Shown here one piece after another: positions 42,988 to 53,529 of a DNA stretch of 64,000 bases; position 1 is the stretch's first letter, and each line of letters opens with the position of its first letter. The DNA lies in contig JAKSGN010000023.1 in assembly GCA_024180945.1 (NCBI GenBank), positions 248,001 through 312,000 of the forward strand, read 5' to 3'. The translations under genes were made by a program, and so were the position numbers. The notes below the pieces were generated by a model. It saw only the letters and a list, made by a program, of their open reading frames with translations, had not been told where the DNA came from and did not search any database. Source of the stretch: Macrophomina tecta. Taxonomy: Eukaryota > Ascomycota > Dothideomycetes > Botryosphaeriales > Botryosphaeriaceae.

Positions 42988-44006
42988 CAGTGATGCAGCA
43001 TTTGCCAACGATCCGGACACACGCCGCAGCCACCAAGGCTCGATTATCACCATGTTCGGAGCAGCTGTTGATTGGAAGGCTATTAAACAGCCTACTGTCA
43101 CAACCTCTACCACCGAAGCTGAGCTTCTCGCCTTGTCAGAAGCTGCCAAGCAGTGCTTCTGGTGGAAGCGCCTCTTCAGAGGAGTGCAATTCGATCCAGG
43201 CCATCAAATTAACGTTCAGTGCGACAACAAGCAGACGCTTCGCCTCATGCAAGAAAGCATTGGCAAACTCAACACCAAGCTACGTCATATGGATATACAC
43301 CACCATTGGTTGCGTCAGTGATGGAACATGAGCCCAATCGTTGGCTGATCAATGCCTTAATGCCTGATTTAGTTAAGCTTACCTCGGCTATAGTGTAAAT
43401 ATCTATAGCCAGCGCCACTCATTAGTAGAAGAACAACCAGAATTCATCATCAGTTTCGCGAACTGGTTCCCATTTTGAGGCTCGCAGGACCATGCACCAT
43501 CAGTCAGGAAGCCCAGGCAGGCAATGTCCACCTCCAGTGGACTCCTACAGCAGTGATGCTTGCAGACGGCCTTACTAAAGCCTTGCCTCGCCAAAAGCAC
43601 GCTCAATTCGTTACCGCTATTGGACTCTCACCACTCCATAACTAATCTTCTTCAGATTTCCTTATTTAAAATGAGGCGCAACCCTCACTGTTTGCTTATA
43701 TTAGCAGAGGACTTATGCCTTCAAAGGCATGAGTCTCCCCAGTCTCCCTAGTTTTCCTTTTTACACACACGAGTTCAACACTCACTCCCATCTATTTTTG
43801 CTACTTTCTTGTCACTTACTCCCAAATTAGGCAGTACGTGAAGGGGGTGTGTTGGATCAATCACGTGTATTTGGCTTTCGCCAAGTGTAGTCTATTTAGG
43901 AGAGGATAAAAGGCCACTCCACGGCCGCCCTCCTCCAACACCATGCCAATCTATGCCAATTCATCCCATTACTACTGAATAAGCTGTCACATCACTTGTT
44001 CCAACA
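42988..44006 (+). mobile_element. 3' part of a Copia-type element with LTR
   Basis: Plus orientation. The RNase H/pol end reads FANDPDTRRSHQGS, VDWKAIKQPTVTTSTTEAEL, CDNKQTLRLMQESI and HHHWLRQ then a stop at about 43321. The final pol segment returns at 43516-43642 (VHLQWTPTAVMLADGLTKAL, stop) after a disrupted stretch. A purine tract (AAGGGGG) precedes the 3' LTR 43850-44006 (157 bp, TGTTGGATCA to TTCCAACA). Everything upstream of the RNase H is missing. Confidence 0.8.
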
Positions 44007-44118
44007 GTAACCAAATTCTCGCCGTAACGGGTCGCGAGCCAGCTATTGGTACCCCACCTATGGGGTCTGCAGTGTTTTTGGCAATCGCTCGTAGAGTCGC
44101 CTCGTTGCTATAAACGCT

Positions 44119-44547
44119 CCTAACCAAAAGGATCGAAGGTATCCTCTTTTTTTTTTTTTAACCAAAAAGGCCCGAGTCCACCCTTATAAGGGTGGACTCA
44201 GCCGCGCATACAAAGTCTCCGGGTACCCTCAGCGCGGGGGGGTACGGTGGACTGAGTACGGTGGACTTAGGTCGGCGCGGTCGGCCGCTGCCGAGACTCG
44301 CCCAGGTCGTAGAACCCGGCGCGGTGAGCATTTTTTGTATGACGACGGCCGCCATCCGACCGCCGCGCGGCGGCGTTTTCGGGCACTTAGGGTAACTTGG
44401 GGTAAGTTTGATGGGGTGCGGGCGGCCCGTGCGCCGGCAGAGGAGAGGGGGGAGGAGTAGCATAGAGCGCACGGGCCGACCGGGGTGGGAAGGGTGGACT
44501 CGGGCCTTTTTGGTTAAAAAAGGATACCTTCGATCCTTTTGGTTAGG
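44119..44547. mobile_element. MITE with 58-65 bp inverted repeats
   Basis: Ends CCTAACCAAAAGGATCG are inverted copies, matching over about 58-65 bp except for the length of an internal T run (about 13 versus 6). A TA lies inside each outer end, so a TA duplication is possible (element 44123-44543). The left repeat ends in a perfect 26-bp palindrome at about 44173-44198 (GAGTCCACCC TTATAA GGGTGGACTC). The interior is GC-rich and has a second inverted pair (GGCCCGTGCGC / GCGCACGGGCC). There is no coding capacity. Confidence 0.75.
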
Positions 44548-45109
44548 CAGTTCTTCCTATTGGTTAGGCGGCGAGGCTGCGGGAAGGCTAATACTAAATC
44601 GGCAACACCCGTGTAGATTCGACTGGCGCATATATCTTAGGGTGGTCTATGCGCGCGGTAAACTTTAGTAATCTCTAGTAAATTCAGCAGCCAATAACAA
44701 TGCGCCACGCCATACCCTCCCACAACCCTCTGCGAAGCGTCTTAGACCAATGTGTGTATATTTTAGTGAGAGATAACTTTTAGTTAGCCTCAGTTCAGTT
44801 TGTTTTTGCGACCCCTGCAAACCTATTTGGCGCTAAAATCCTCCACCAAACAAACCGGCATCCGCCAGACGAGGACATAAACGCAGCTCATCATCAATCT
44901 TAAACATTCTAAACTTGGCAAGGTAACTCTCGCATGCCTAGGAAAATTCCATAAGACTTCCAGTCGAATGTAAAAGGGTATACAGAAGTTGTACTGTTTT
45001 AATAATAGAAACGCGTCGTACGTTAGGTGTTCCTGACGATCCAGTAGGAAAGTTTTTAGTGTTGAACTCTCCAAGAACACGTAAAGGTAGTCAGCAAGCG
45101 GAGCTACGC
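44548..45109. other. Intergenic, nothing recognised
   Basis: About 560 bp downstream of the 540-aa gene. The open frame across 44823-45113 lacks an ATG and is not supported. Confidence 0.4.
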
Positions 45110-46732
45110 TCAAGCTGCGTTCTCACGCTCTGCGTTTTTGAATAGTGCAAGTAAGATACAAGTGCCCATCTGGACCGTAAAACCCAACCGATACTGCTCC
45201 CGTTCCTTACGCTCCACACGCCACTTTAGAACGCCATTTGATTCCTCGTACCATTTTGCTACATCATCCAGCGCAAGCAACTCGTCCAAGATGGAAACAT
45301 CTGCTCCGTGACAAACGTGTTCGTAGACGAAATTGACGATATAACTGATTCTATCCCGGAACTGCAAGTTAGGATCGAAAGGTCCTAAAGACGTTGTCAC
45401 CCGTTCCCGTTGCACGAACGTTATCATGCAGTTTATTCTTGTTCGATTGAAAAGGTCGTAGTCCTTCTCTCGTACGGAGACCATAAGCGTTCGAAACTCT
45501 GGGAGAAAAGTTGTATGCAAATCTGGCTGCTTATCCCATACACTGACGAGCCAGAACAGAGCGTTCTCGAAGTAGGTCCACTGCGTCTGGTCGAAAAACC
45601 GTCGGTTTGGCCCGTTGCCAAGGACCGAGCGCTCGGAGACGGCAAACAGTCGGGTGGCGGGCTTAGAAGCAGTTCCGTCATCTGCTGCCTTGGACTCGAC
45701 AGGAACAGTAGCGCCTCTCGTCCGCCGCTTGGAACGGCCAGCGTCATCTTCTTCATCGAAGAGTCTGGTTTCAGCCTTGCGCTTTTGTGGATGCGCGTGT
45801 TGCACGTCGCTGAATTCCCTCAAGATATCGGACGGGAATGGACTGTCTGTATCCGGCAGCAAGTAGTCCGTAGTGCGAGGCACACGCGAGACAGAATCCG
45901 AATGTGTGAGTTGGACCGGAACCGTTGCCGGTTCGAAATCTGGGGAGCCATCCGCGGGACCAGAGTTGCGGCGATCGAACGTCCGCGAGGTTGAGTCGAT
46001 ATCTTCGTAGGCCGGGGGTGGCTCATCTATCAACGGGTTCCAGGCAACTGACATGGTCTGAGTGTTATGTAGCCCATATGCGCTCCAATTGTCTACTGCC
46101 CAGTTCCGCCCACTATACGTTTTCTTGTAGTCGACTGTTGGCATTTGAAGGGTGCCATCGCGTAATGCCCTAGAGCACTCTTTCAGTAGCGTTTCCAGTT
46201 CAGCAGAATGAGGAAAGTATAGATCGAACTGCTTGGAACGTGAAAGCGACTTCAAGCTGAGAAGCATCCCGCGAGATTTCTCGCTCAACTTGTTCTTGAA
46301 TCCTTTGGCAGGCATAACGACATGGCCTTGCTTCGGGAGCTGCAATGTCATGTGGCAGAGTTTGACGGTAGGATCCAAACCGGTTCTTTCGCATTGGCGG
46401 GATACCTCAACGTCCTCACAGGCGGTTGTGACATCCAAGGAAAGCGCGAGACCAGGGTCCAATCCAGTTTCTGACCTGACTGGAACAACAAAATAAATAT
46501 CTCGTGTTCCGGTAGAGCCGAACCTTATCTTCAAGGGAAGATGGACACAGACGAGGAGCTTCTTCTGATGTTTATCATATCCAAGACGCATGAAGAGTTC
46601 TCCATGGGTAAGGTCATTATTATTCAATTGTCCGAGAATGTGATTTGTTTCCGAGTCGCGCCATTTAATGAAGAACTGATTTGTATAACCACCTTCGAGG
46701 ACAGAATCACGAACACAAGGATGACCATCCAT
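45110..46732 (-). CDS. Orphan 540-aa protein, PPxY and NLS-like motifs
   Basis: An intact, intronless ORF starting MDGHPCVRDSVLEGGYTN. The N-terminal third is folded-looking, with beta-rich segments (ELFMRLGYDKHQKKLLVCVH, IRFGSTGTRDIYFVVPV). The centre is disordered and holds DEPPPAYEDID, a PPxY-type motif that can bind WW domains, and a bipartite basic patch KRKAETRLF...GRSKRRTRG, which could direct nuclear import. The C-terminal third is again folded (WTYFENALFWLVSVWDKQPD, NRTRINCMITFVQRER, ILDELLALDDVAKWYEE). No family is recognised. It is flanked by transposons on both sides but has no internal damage, so it is probably under selection or recently gained. Confidence 0.7.
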   Translation of the reverse strand: MDGHPCVRDSVLEGGYTNQFFIKWRDSETNHILGQLNNNDLTHGELFMRLGYDKHQKKLLVCVHLPLKIRFGSTGTRDIYFVVPVRSETGLDPGLALSLDVTTACEDVEVSRQCERTGLDPTVKLCHMTLQLPKQGHVVMPAKGFKNKLSEKSRGMLLSLKSLSRSKQFDLYFPHSAELETLLKECSRALRDGTLQMPTVDYKKTYSGRNWAVDNWSAYGLHNTQTMSVAWNPLIDEPPPAYEDIDSTSRTFDRRNSGPADGSPDFEPATVPVQLTHSDSVSRVPRTTDYLLPDTDSPFPSDILREFSDVQHAHPQKRKAETRLFDEEDDAGRSKRRTRGATVPVESKAADDGTASKPATRLFAVSERSVLGNGPNRRFFDQTQWTYFENALFWLVSVWDKQPDLHTTFLPEFRTLMVSVREKDYDLFNRTRINCMITFVQRERVTTSLGPFDPNLQFRDRISYIVNFVYEHVCHGADVSILDELLALDDVAKWYEESNGVLKWRVERKEREQYRLGFTVQMGTCILLALFKNAERENAA

Positions 46733-46913
46733 GTTAAGATCTAAAATTAATTAGACAATTCAAGTACCAAATTCTAAGTGTAAAGAAAATTGAAAAGGCG
46801 AAAGAAATCCCCACACGAAACAAATCGTATGGATATCCCACCCACCCAGGCTTTTTACTTTGGAGCAGCCTTGACTCCGCCCGCTCTGAAACACCTAAAA
46901 TGCAACAGCCACG

Positions 46914-47060
46914 AACCTGCGTTCCCCTTGGAGAGGGCAGAGCACGGCTGCGTTCGCCTTGGGGAGGGCAGAGCGAGCCTGCGTTCCCCTTGGAGAGGGC
47001 AGAGCATGCATGTCTGCGTTCGCCTTGGGGAGGGCAGAGCGAGCCTGCGTGCACTTTGAG
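46914..47060. repeat. Minisatellite, about four 30-36 bp units
   Basis: Alternating units CTGCGTTCCCCTTGGAGAGG/GCAGAGC and CTGCGTTCGCCTTGGGGAGG/GCAGAGC, two of each, with variable 3-9 bp spacers. The two unit types strictly alternate, so the real repeat is a dimer. The flanks (46733-46913 and 47061-47759) hold no supported gene. Confidence 0.7.
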
Positions 47061-47759
47061 CTGTACCCTGAGCGTGCGATTACGTAATAAAAGACTATAA
47101 CCAAGCGTACAGCCTTCCAAAATGAAGTTTAGAATATGAAAATAAGAGATGGATGACCGAAGGAGAAACACCTGTAGGACAAGTCAGGTTAGAGAGGAAG
47201 ATAGGGAGACTAGGAAAGATTGCACCGCCCCAGTTAAATTGGAAGTGTGTGGATAGTATGGATAGAGAAGCTCTTAAAGATGGAACTGTCTAATGGAAAG
47301 AGAGGAGACTATACGTACAGAAAGTCTGTAGCAGACAGCGGTTGAGGTGTGGACGAGAAAAGCGGCGCAAATCAAATCGGAGGGAAAGTCGACAAACAGG
47401 TGGAGCGAGAAACCGGCACGGCGCTCGCTTTAATATTGCGACCGAGTGCGGAGGCTGGGGCTTGGCAGCAGCCTGAGTCGCTAGCGACAGGTGGTCCAAT
47501 AGGAACGGCTCCCGGCGGCCGAGACGTGGGGCATTGGCTCAAGTCACATGCTGGGACGCGCGTTGCTTGGCGAGAACAGGCAGAACCATCATCCAGACGC
47601 CGAAAACAACCACCTGCAGCGAGAACGAATTTTTGGAATTACGCCTTACAACCACGCGCAATCTTCCTGCAGCGCGTAATAAGCCGCTCTACTGGCAATC
47701 CGCTATCGCCCAATACCGGATTGTCCGCTATGGCGGTCGCCGACGCCTTGTGACCGGGC

Positions 47760-49052
47760 GATAACCCACTTTCGCTCTACGAGCACGCCGCACAGCTGAG
47801 GACCCAGGCAAAGCAGCTTCTTGACGATGCAGGCGACCATAGGCGTAGTTTCCGCTACCACACCATCGCTCCGCTGATCAAAAGCGCCATCGAGTTGTGC
47901 GATAAAGCCCTCAGTCAGCCGACGCCGGCCGAGCTGAAGGCAGTTGTGCACTTAGTTCTCTAGACTACGAACGACATCAAGAAGGATATAAGCGCTATTA
48001 AGCGTACTACTGACTCTATTAATACAGCCGACTCCCAAATCCAACGGACCGTGCAGTAGCCCCCTATGACCTGGGCTCGAGTAGCAACGATGCGATCGAT
48101 AGTAATAGCGACAGCATAGATACAGCCTAACCTCTCGCTAAGCCCGAATGATAGGTGTCGCGAATTAGTGATTAAGCTTACGGACCCGTAGATGATTAGC
48201 CATCTCCGCTCGCAGCCCCCGATACACCTGAAAGAACGCATTAATTATGCCCTGAAGTCGCAGCCGGACCCCGGGTGAACAAGATCTAGGTAGTCGCGGC
48301 GAAACAGCTTCGAAGCGGGGATATTGCGGCATACACAAGGAACCAACAAGAGAAGGAGATACTGCAGGAAAGCGCACACAGTTGGATGGAGACGTTTGGA
48401 GGCACAGCGCGAATCGTGATATAGACGTACGGTGTCATCGTGTACGGCGTACATACCAAGTCAATAGACCTCTCAGATATGGAAAACGCCATTAAATTGC
48501 TCTAAGCGGAGAACAAGCCGCTACTTCCTAATGCCGAGATTAGATACGTAGGCTGGCTAACCAAGGCTTCCACCAACAAGAAGGCGTCGTCGCTAGTGGT
48601 GGAGTTTAGCAGGGCGGAGGACGCTAACGTAGCGATCACCGGAGGAATGGTGTAGCAAGCGGAGATGCTCTCGTGCGAGCTCTACGATCGAACGTGCAAA
48701 GTCAAGCAGTGCTTCAACTGCCAAAAGTACGGTCACATAGGAACCCAGTGTCAAGCACCGCAAGCCTGCGGCTATTGTGCAGGCCAGCATAATTCCAAAG
48801 ACTGCGGACAGAAGGAGGACCCAAGCGCGGAGCGCAGGTGCGCTGCGTGCAAGCGTTCTCACACGGCGTGGAGCGTTGCCTGTCCAGAGAGAAAGAAAGA
48901 GAAGGAGAGGGTTGAACGAGCTAAGGCCATGAGGCCATTTCTTCACCCGGAAAACATCAGCAAGAGACCACCAGCACTGACGCAAGCACCAACGCGGACA
49001 ACTCAACCCACTGAACAGACGACAAATCAAACGTCAGCGGTCCCGGCGGAAC
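47760..49052 (+). pseudogene. LINE ORF1 (gag) relic
   Basis: The frame reads YEHAAQLRTQAKQLLDDAGD, IKSAIELCDKALSQPTPAEL, a TAG stop, then KKDISAIKRTTDSINTADSQ and further TAG stops. From 48665 the frame is open: VKQCFNCQKYGHIGTQC, CGYCAGQHNSKDC and CAACKRSHTAWSVACP, three zinc knuckles. It stops at the left terminus of the hAT element. Several stops are TAG where Gln is expected (C-to-T), which fits repeat-induced mutation but does not prove it. Confidence 0.7.
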
Positions 49053-51856
49053 GCCCCATACCTGGGCACATGGTTATATATGGTTATTTGGGGGGTCGTA
49101 ACCATAACCATGAATAACAATGAGGCTCGTAACCATAACTTGTTATAACCATATAACCATATATAACCATGAACTAGACGACAACAATATATATCTAGAT
49201 CCACTCAACCTCATCCACAACCTCGTCATCTAGCCCCTCCACATCCGCCTCCATCGCTGGCTCCATCGGTAGGCCCATTCCATTGAGGTGGAGGGGCCGG
49301 ATATAGCCCTCTCGTATCCAGCTGCCGATACTCTCAATTCTCTGGATGTTGTGGCATAATAGACTTAGTCTATCCCATGAACAGGTCCTTCTAGTCCCTA
49401 AGAACGTTCTCTCTGGTTCTAATGACTCTGCCGGGATAGATAGAATCGTTATAGCCATCTTGCTGAGCTTAGGATAGCTCGTTCTCTACTCGATACGGCA
49501 CCACCACTCGAGAGGCGTACAATCGACCCGGAAGGTAGGTTTTTTAATAAATATCCTAAAATCATCGACATCTCGCTGATTGTCTGTGGCTACCTCCATA
49601 TCCTTCATAATCCGGTCTAGCTTATTACTACGCTTCTTTGAAGGCTTTGCCGCCTGCGGCATCGACGACGGAGCTGGAGAAGGATCTAGCACGAGTATCG
49701 TCTCGAAGTCTTCATCCCATAATTTATAGGCGGCATCGATAGCGGGCTTAATCCATGCCTTTGGCTAGTTCTTCCGGAGATAGGCGGCTCTGCGAGAGGG
49801 ATCGAGAAGAAGGGCGGCGGCGAATGCGGGGACTTCTTCGGTTATAGTATAGTATTTGTCGAGAACAAACCAGCCCATTTTAATCGCACGAAGTATTCTA
49901 GGGTCGTAGTGCTTCTTCTTAGAGTAGTGCTTTTAGTAAAATGTTAGCATAGCACTTCTAATAATGCTAGAACTTACTTTGTTATTCTCATAATGGACAA
50001 GAAGACTATCCATTAATGGCAACGACTGCGAGATAGATGACTTGTCTCTCTTAGCGTACAACGTTGCTGAAGCAAACGGCTGAAGAAATCTATGAGCTTT
50101 TACTAGTAAATCCTAATTCTGAGATGTGAGCCGCATGTCGCTAAGTGCCGCCTCGTGGTCTGTTATGAAGGATTTGACCTCTCTTTGCTTCGTAATAGCC
50201 TTATTAATGACCGCGTACCAGGATGACCACCTAGTACGATTATCGATGCCGAGTCGAAGATTAACAGCATCGTCCCAGAGATTAGTATGTATGGATGAGT
50301 TGCGCAGCCATGCAGCTAATAAATGGAGTTTGCGGAGGGTGGGGATGTTCTGGATACTAGAGAATTCATCGCTAATTGATCCTCGGCTGCCTCGGCTGCC
50401 TCGCCGGCGAGTATGCCTCTGTTTAAGATGAGGTTCATCTAGCTGCCGGCGTTCTGCCTCGAGCCTCCGTTGCTGGGAGTCGAGAACATTAGAAAACTGT
50501 GCGAGGAGCTTATCTCCGGGGGCATCTGCGGTGGCGGCAAGGGCGGCGGTAAGAGCCTCCTTCGAGGAGGCTAGTAGGAAGGCTTGAAGGGAGAGATTGA
50601 TAATATGTCCGATGTATCGGATCCGGCGTTGTTTGGCGTTAAATTCAACCTGGTGATCGGTAAGTAGACGGGATTCGAGGGCCTCCAGGCAAGTATCGTT
50701 CGAGGTAGCATTGTCGCCTATGTGCCAGCCTAATTTAGACTAGATTTCGAACTCCTCAAGAACACCGAGGATGAGGTCAGCTTGCTTCTCTCCCGAATGA
50801 GAATATCGGCATTCTAGCAGCCCCAGTAGGGCCTTCTGCAACTGATAATCCGGGTCTACCAACTAGGCACAGACAGCAAGGAGAGAGTGTCGATGAGGAG
50901 ACGTCCAGAGGTCCGATGCAATGTAAATAGGGCTCATAGCGGAGGCAAGGCTATCCCGAATCTGACCTTTATATAGCTTATAGTTTGACGCGATATATCG
51001 GACAGCGGTACGCCGAGAGGTAATAAGTAGGTCTTCAATGGCTAGATTGCATGCCAGGGCTAGATCCTTCATCTCGCTCCATTCGACGGCTAAAAAGGGG
51101 ATCCGGCGTCGTGTAAGTAGGCCAATAAGTGCTTCTCTATACGCTTACTGATTAAAGCTATTACGGAGGCCATTCTGGGAGATAACTAGCGTAAACATTA
51201 ATAAAATATCACGCTGTTGCCCCGGCGTTGATAAAGAGGATTATAAGGATAATCCAGATAATAGATGGATAGAGAGGACATGTTTAATGGCGTTTATTCG
51301 ATAGTGTGTAGTCCAGGAAGTGCATTTTCTGCAGATGAATCGCTTTCGACGCTAGACCTTTGATTTAAGAGCTGGATTTGGTTTTTCAACGTATTCGGAC
51401 CGTATAATAAGGTCGAAGTGTAGTGGTATTGCTGCCGTTAACGTGGTATGTGTAGTAGGTGTCGTAGATGCGCTTATTGATGAGATACCAGATGACATTG
51501 TTAAATAGCTACGTCAGATGAGAGTCAATCAGGTGTTGAAGGACAGGTGGTGAAGGATTTGCAGGGTTTGTCAAGCGCGAGCTCATCATTCGTCCTATGA
51601 TGTATCACGCTAAGCGAGCCAATCATGATTGGCTCGCTTAATATTAGCGTTGTCTCCGCATGGAGGTTCGCACTGCTGCCCGAAGCCTGCGACAGACATT
51701 CTTTCAGTGCCAAGACGCCAAGATTGCAAAATATGGTTATAACAATAACAACGATCCCTTATGGTTAAGTTATAAAAATATAACAATATGTTGTTATGGT
51801 TATGGTTATAACAAACAACAAACAATATAACCACTAACAATGCCCAGGTATGGGGC
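49053..51856 (-). mobile_element. hAT-type element 2 inside LINE sequence
   Basis: A perfect 16-bp inverted repeat, GCCCCATACCTGGGCA at 49053-49068 and its complement at 51841-51856, bounds the element. Beside each end lie many GGTTATAAC/GGTTATGG words in both orientations (49070-49180 and 51728-51838), typical subterminal sites. The 8-bp flanks do not match. LINE gag lies on its left and LINE RNase H on its right, same strand. Confidence 0.7.
49195..51500 (-). pseudogene. hAT transposase 2, decayed
   Basis: Minus strand. The core begins near 51070 with LAIEDLLITSRRTAVRYIAS and SPIYIASDLWTSPHRHSLLA (first Asp). WHIGDNATSNDTCLEAL (second Asp, near 50730) and IRYIGHIINLSLQAFLLAS follow. The C-terminal dimerisation block is at 49195-49458: MAITILSIPAESLEPERTFL, GTRRTCSWDRLSLL. 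Numerous TAG stops and frame changes lie between. The N-terminal BED region is not clearly readable. Confidence 0.7.
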
Positions 51857-53219
51857 CTCCCCGACGACATCCAGCCCACTCCTACGGATACGTGAACAGT
51901 GGAAGGCTAAGCTTGAGGATGAGAATACCGCTAACATCGAACGAAGGCTCCCGCACCTCTTCTTCCCTTGGTGGAGACCGCCACCAGTAGAGATAGCGGG
52001 CTCTAGAGAACTAGCAGTAGCACAGCACAACCAGATCCGGGACAACACAGAAGGAGTACTCATCTACACAGACAGGAGCGCAGTTAACGGCCATGTAGGC
52101 GCAGCTGCAATAGCCCCTGGTATGTGTACAAGCCGCAAGAGGTACATTGGGTCGACCAAGTTCACCACAGTCTACGCAGCGGAGCTCCAAGGGATTGAAA
52201 TGGCACTAGAAATCGCAAGCACGGCTATCTCGCAGGGCATTACAAAGTTCTCCGTGTTTACGGACAACCAAGCGGCGCTGCGAGCCCTAATCCACCCTGG
52301 TGATCATTCCGGCCAGCAGATACTCGTATCGGTCATCTTAAAGCTGCTGAAGCTCCGGGGGGCAGGCGCTTCCCTTGAGTTCCACTGGATCCCCGCTCAC
52401 CAAGGCGTCCCTGGGAACGAAGCAGCAGATACGCTAGCGAAAGTAGCGGCACAGGAAGGGCCCACCTTGGAGACTGGAGATCCCGCTATAGGAGCACGCA
52501 CGCAAGACAGCTTGATAGCGGCACTCAGGCAATCTATTCATCAAACAGCGATGGAAGAATGGAAGAAGCTCTGGCGAGAGAATGCACACGGGCGTCAACT
52601 ATTTAAGGTGGCGCCCGAACCAACAAGAAAGACACTGGAGCTCTATCGCGGCACACCAAGGCCGCTGAGCTCGCTAATCATACAGATGAGAACCGGCAAG
52701 ATTGGCCTACAGCACTTCCTCCACCAGAGGAAAGTGCTAGGCGTGATGTCCGGTGAATGTGAGTACGGGCAAGGACTGCAGACAGTCAGCCACGTGCTGT
52801 ACACGTGCAGCAGATTCAACGAACTGAGGCTCACCTTCCGTACGCCGGATAAGAAGGGTAGGGGACGCTGGACAACGGATCTGAGGAAGCTGCTAAGCCA
52901 GCGCAGCACAGCCATAGCAGCAGCAAAGTTCATGATGGCAACCAAGCTCCTCGGGCAATTTGGAGCGATGCCATATTCACAGCATGAAGCTTGACACTGG
53001 AGGAAGACGGAGTAGTTCACGGAGAAGGCTGGCGCTGCGGGAAGACTGTAGCGCCAAGAGACGTACATGCAGAGGTATACAGGTTAGATAGAAAACAGGC
53101 TGGGCTCCGCTGTCTCGCTTAGGCCCAAACGGGCCTAGCGGGCGCAGTGGAGCCGGCCGCAAGCCGCAGAGCTGCCATCGGCGGCTGGGACGGTCTATGA
53201 ATTCATCATCATCATCATT
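51857..53219 (+). mobile_element. LINE 3' end, copy 3
   Basis: An open frame to 52994 covers the ORF2 C-terminus: SPLLRIREQWKAKLED, LIYTDRSAVNGHVGAAA (DGS changed to DRS), VFTDNQAALRALI, FHWIPAHQGVPGNEAADTLA and GLQTVSHVLYTCSRFNELRL. The 3' UTR and ATC tail end at about 53219. Unlike copies 1 and 2 this stretch has no frame break. Upstream it is joined to hAT element 2 rather than to the rest of ORF2. Confidence 0.8.
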
Positions 53220-53228
53220 CCCCTGAGC

Positions 53229-53302
53229 CGCCCTCTCAGTCCTCATGCCACTCATCAATCGCATCGTTGATTAACCACCAATTCCAACAGTTATGAGCCC
53301 GG
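53229..53302 (+). repeat. Copia LTR end plus primer-binding site
   Basis: LTR-like sequence from about 53229 ends in TTCCAACA at 53289. One base later comes TTATGAGCCCGG, identical to the site after the LTR at 42415. The 5' part of the LTR was lost at the LINE copy 3 boundary. No gag follows; 53303-53529 has no recognised content. Confidence 0.6.
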
Positions 53303-53529
53303 ATATGCGGATGATGCCTTCTGCCATCTAAAGCATTATCTATAAGCAATCTTTCGTCGTTCTGAGGCATCCAGGCGACTGCAATTACCCCTTGTTGAGC
53401 ACACGGCGTTACTACGCGTAACCTTAGCAATCATTAGCCAACTACACGGCAAATACGGTGCAACGACAGCATTCTAAGCTAACCGCACCACTCACAAGCA
53501 CTTTTAGCTACTTATCTTAGCTAGCTATA

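Noticed and set aside
46914..47060. Possible CRISPR-like repeat array
   Set aside because: Eukaryotic context; units are contiguous with tiny spacers and no unique spacer sequences, so it is a minisatellite.
49070..51838. GGTTAT/ATAACC word clusters as telomere-like repeats
   Set aside because: Units are irregular, in both orientations, and lie just inside a 16-bp inverted repeat around a hAT gene; they fit hAT subterminal sites and not TTAGGG telomeres.
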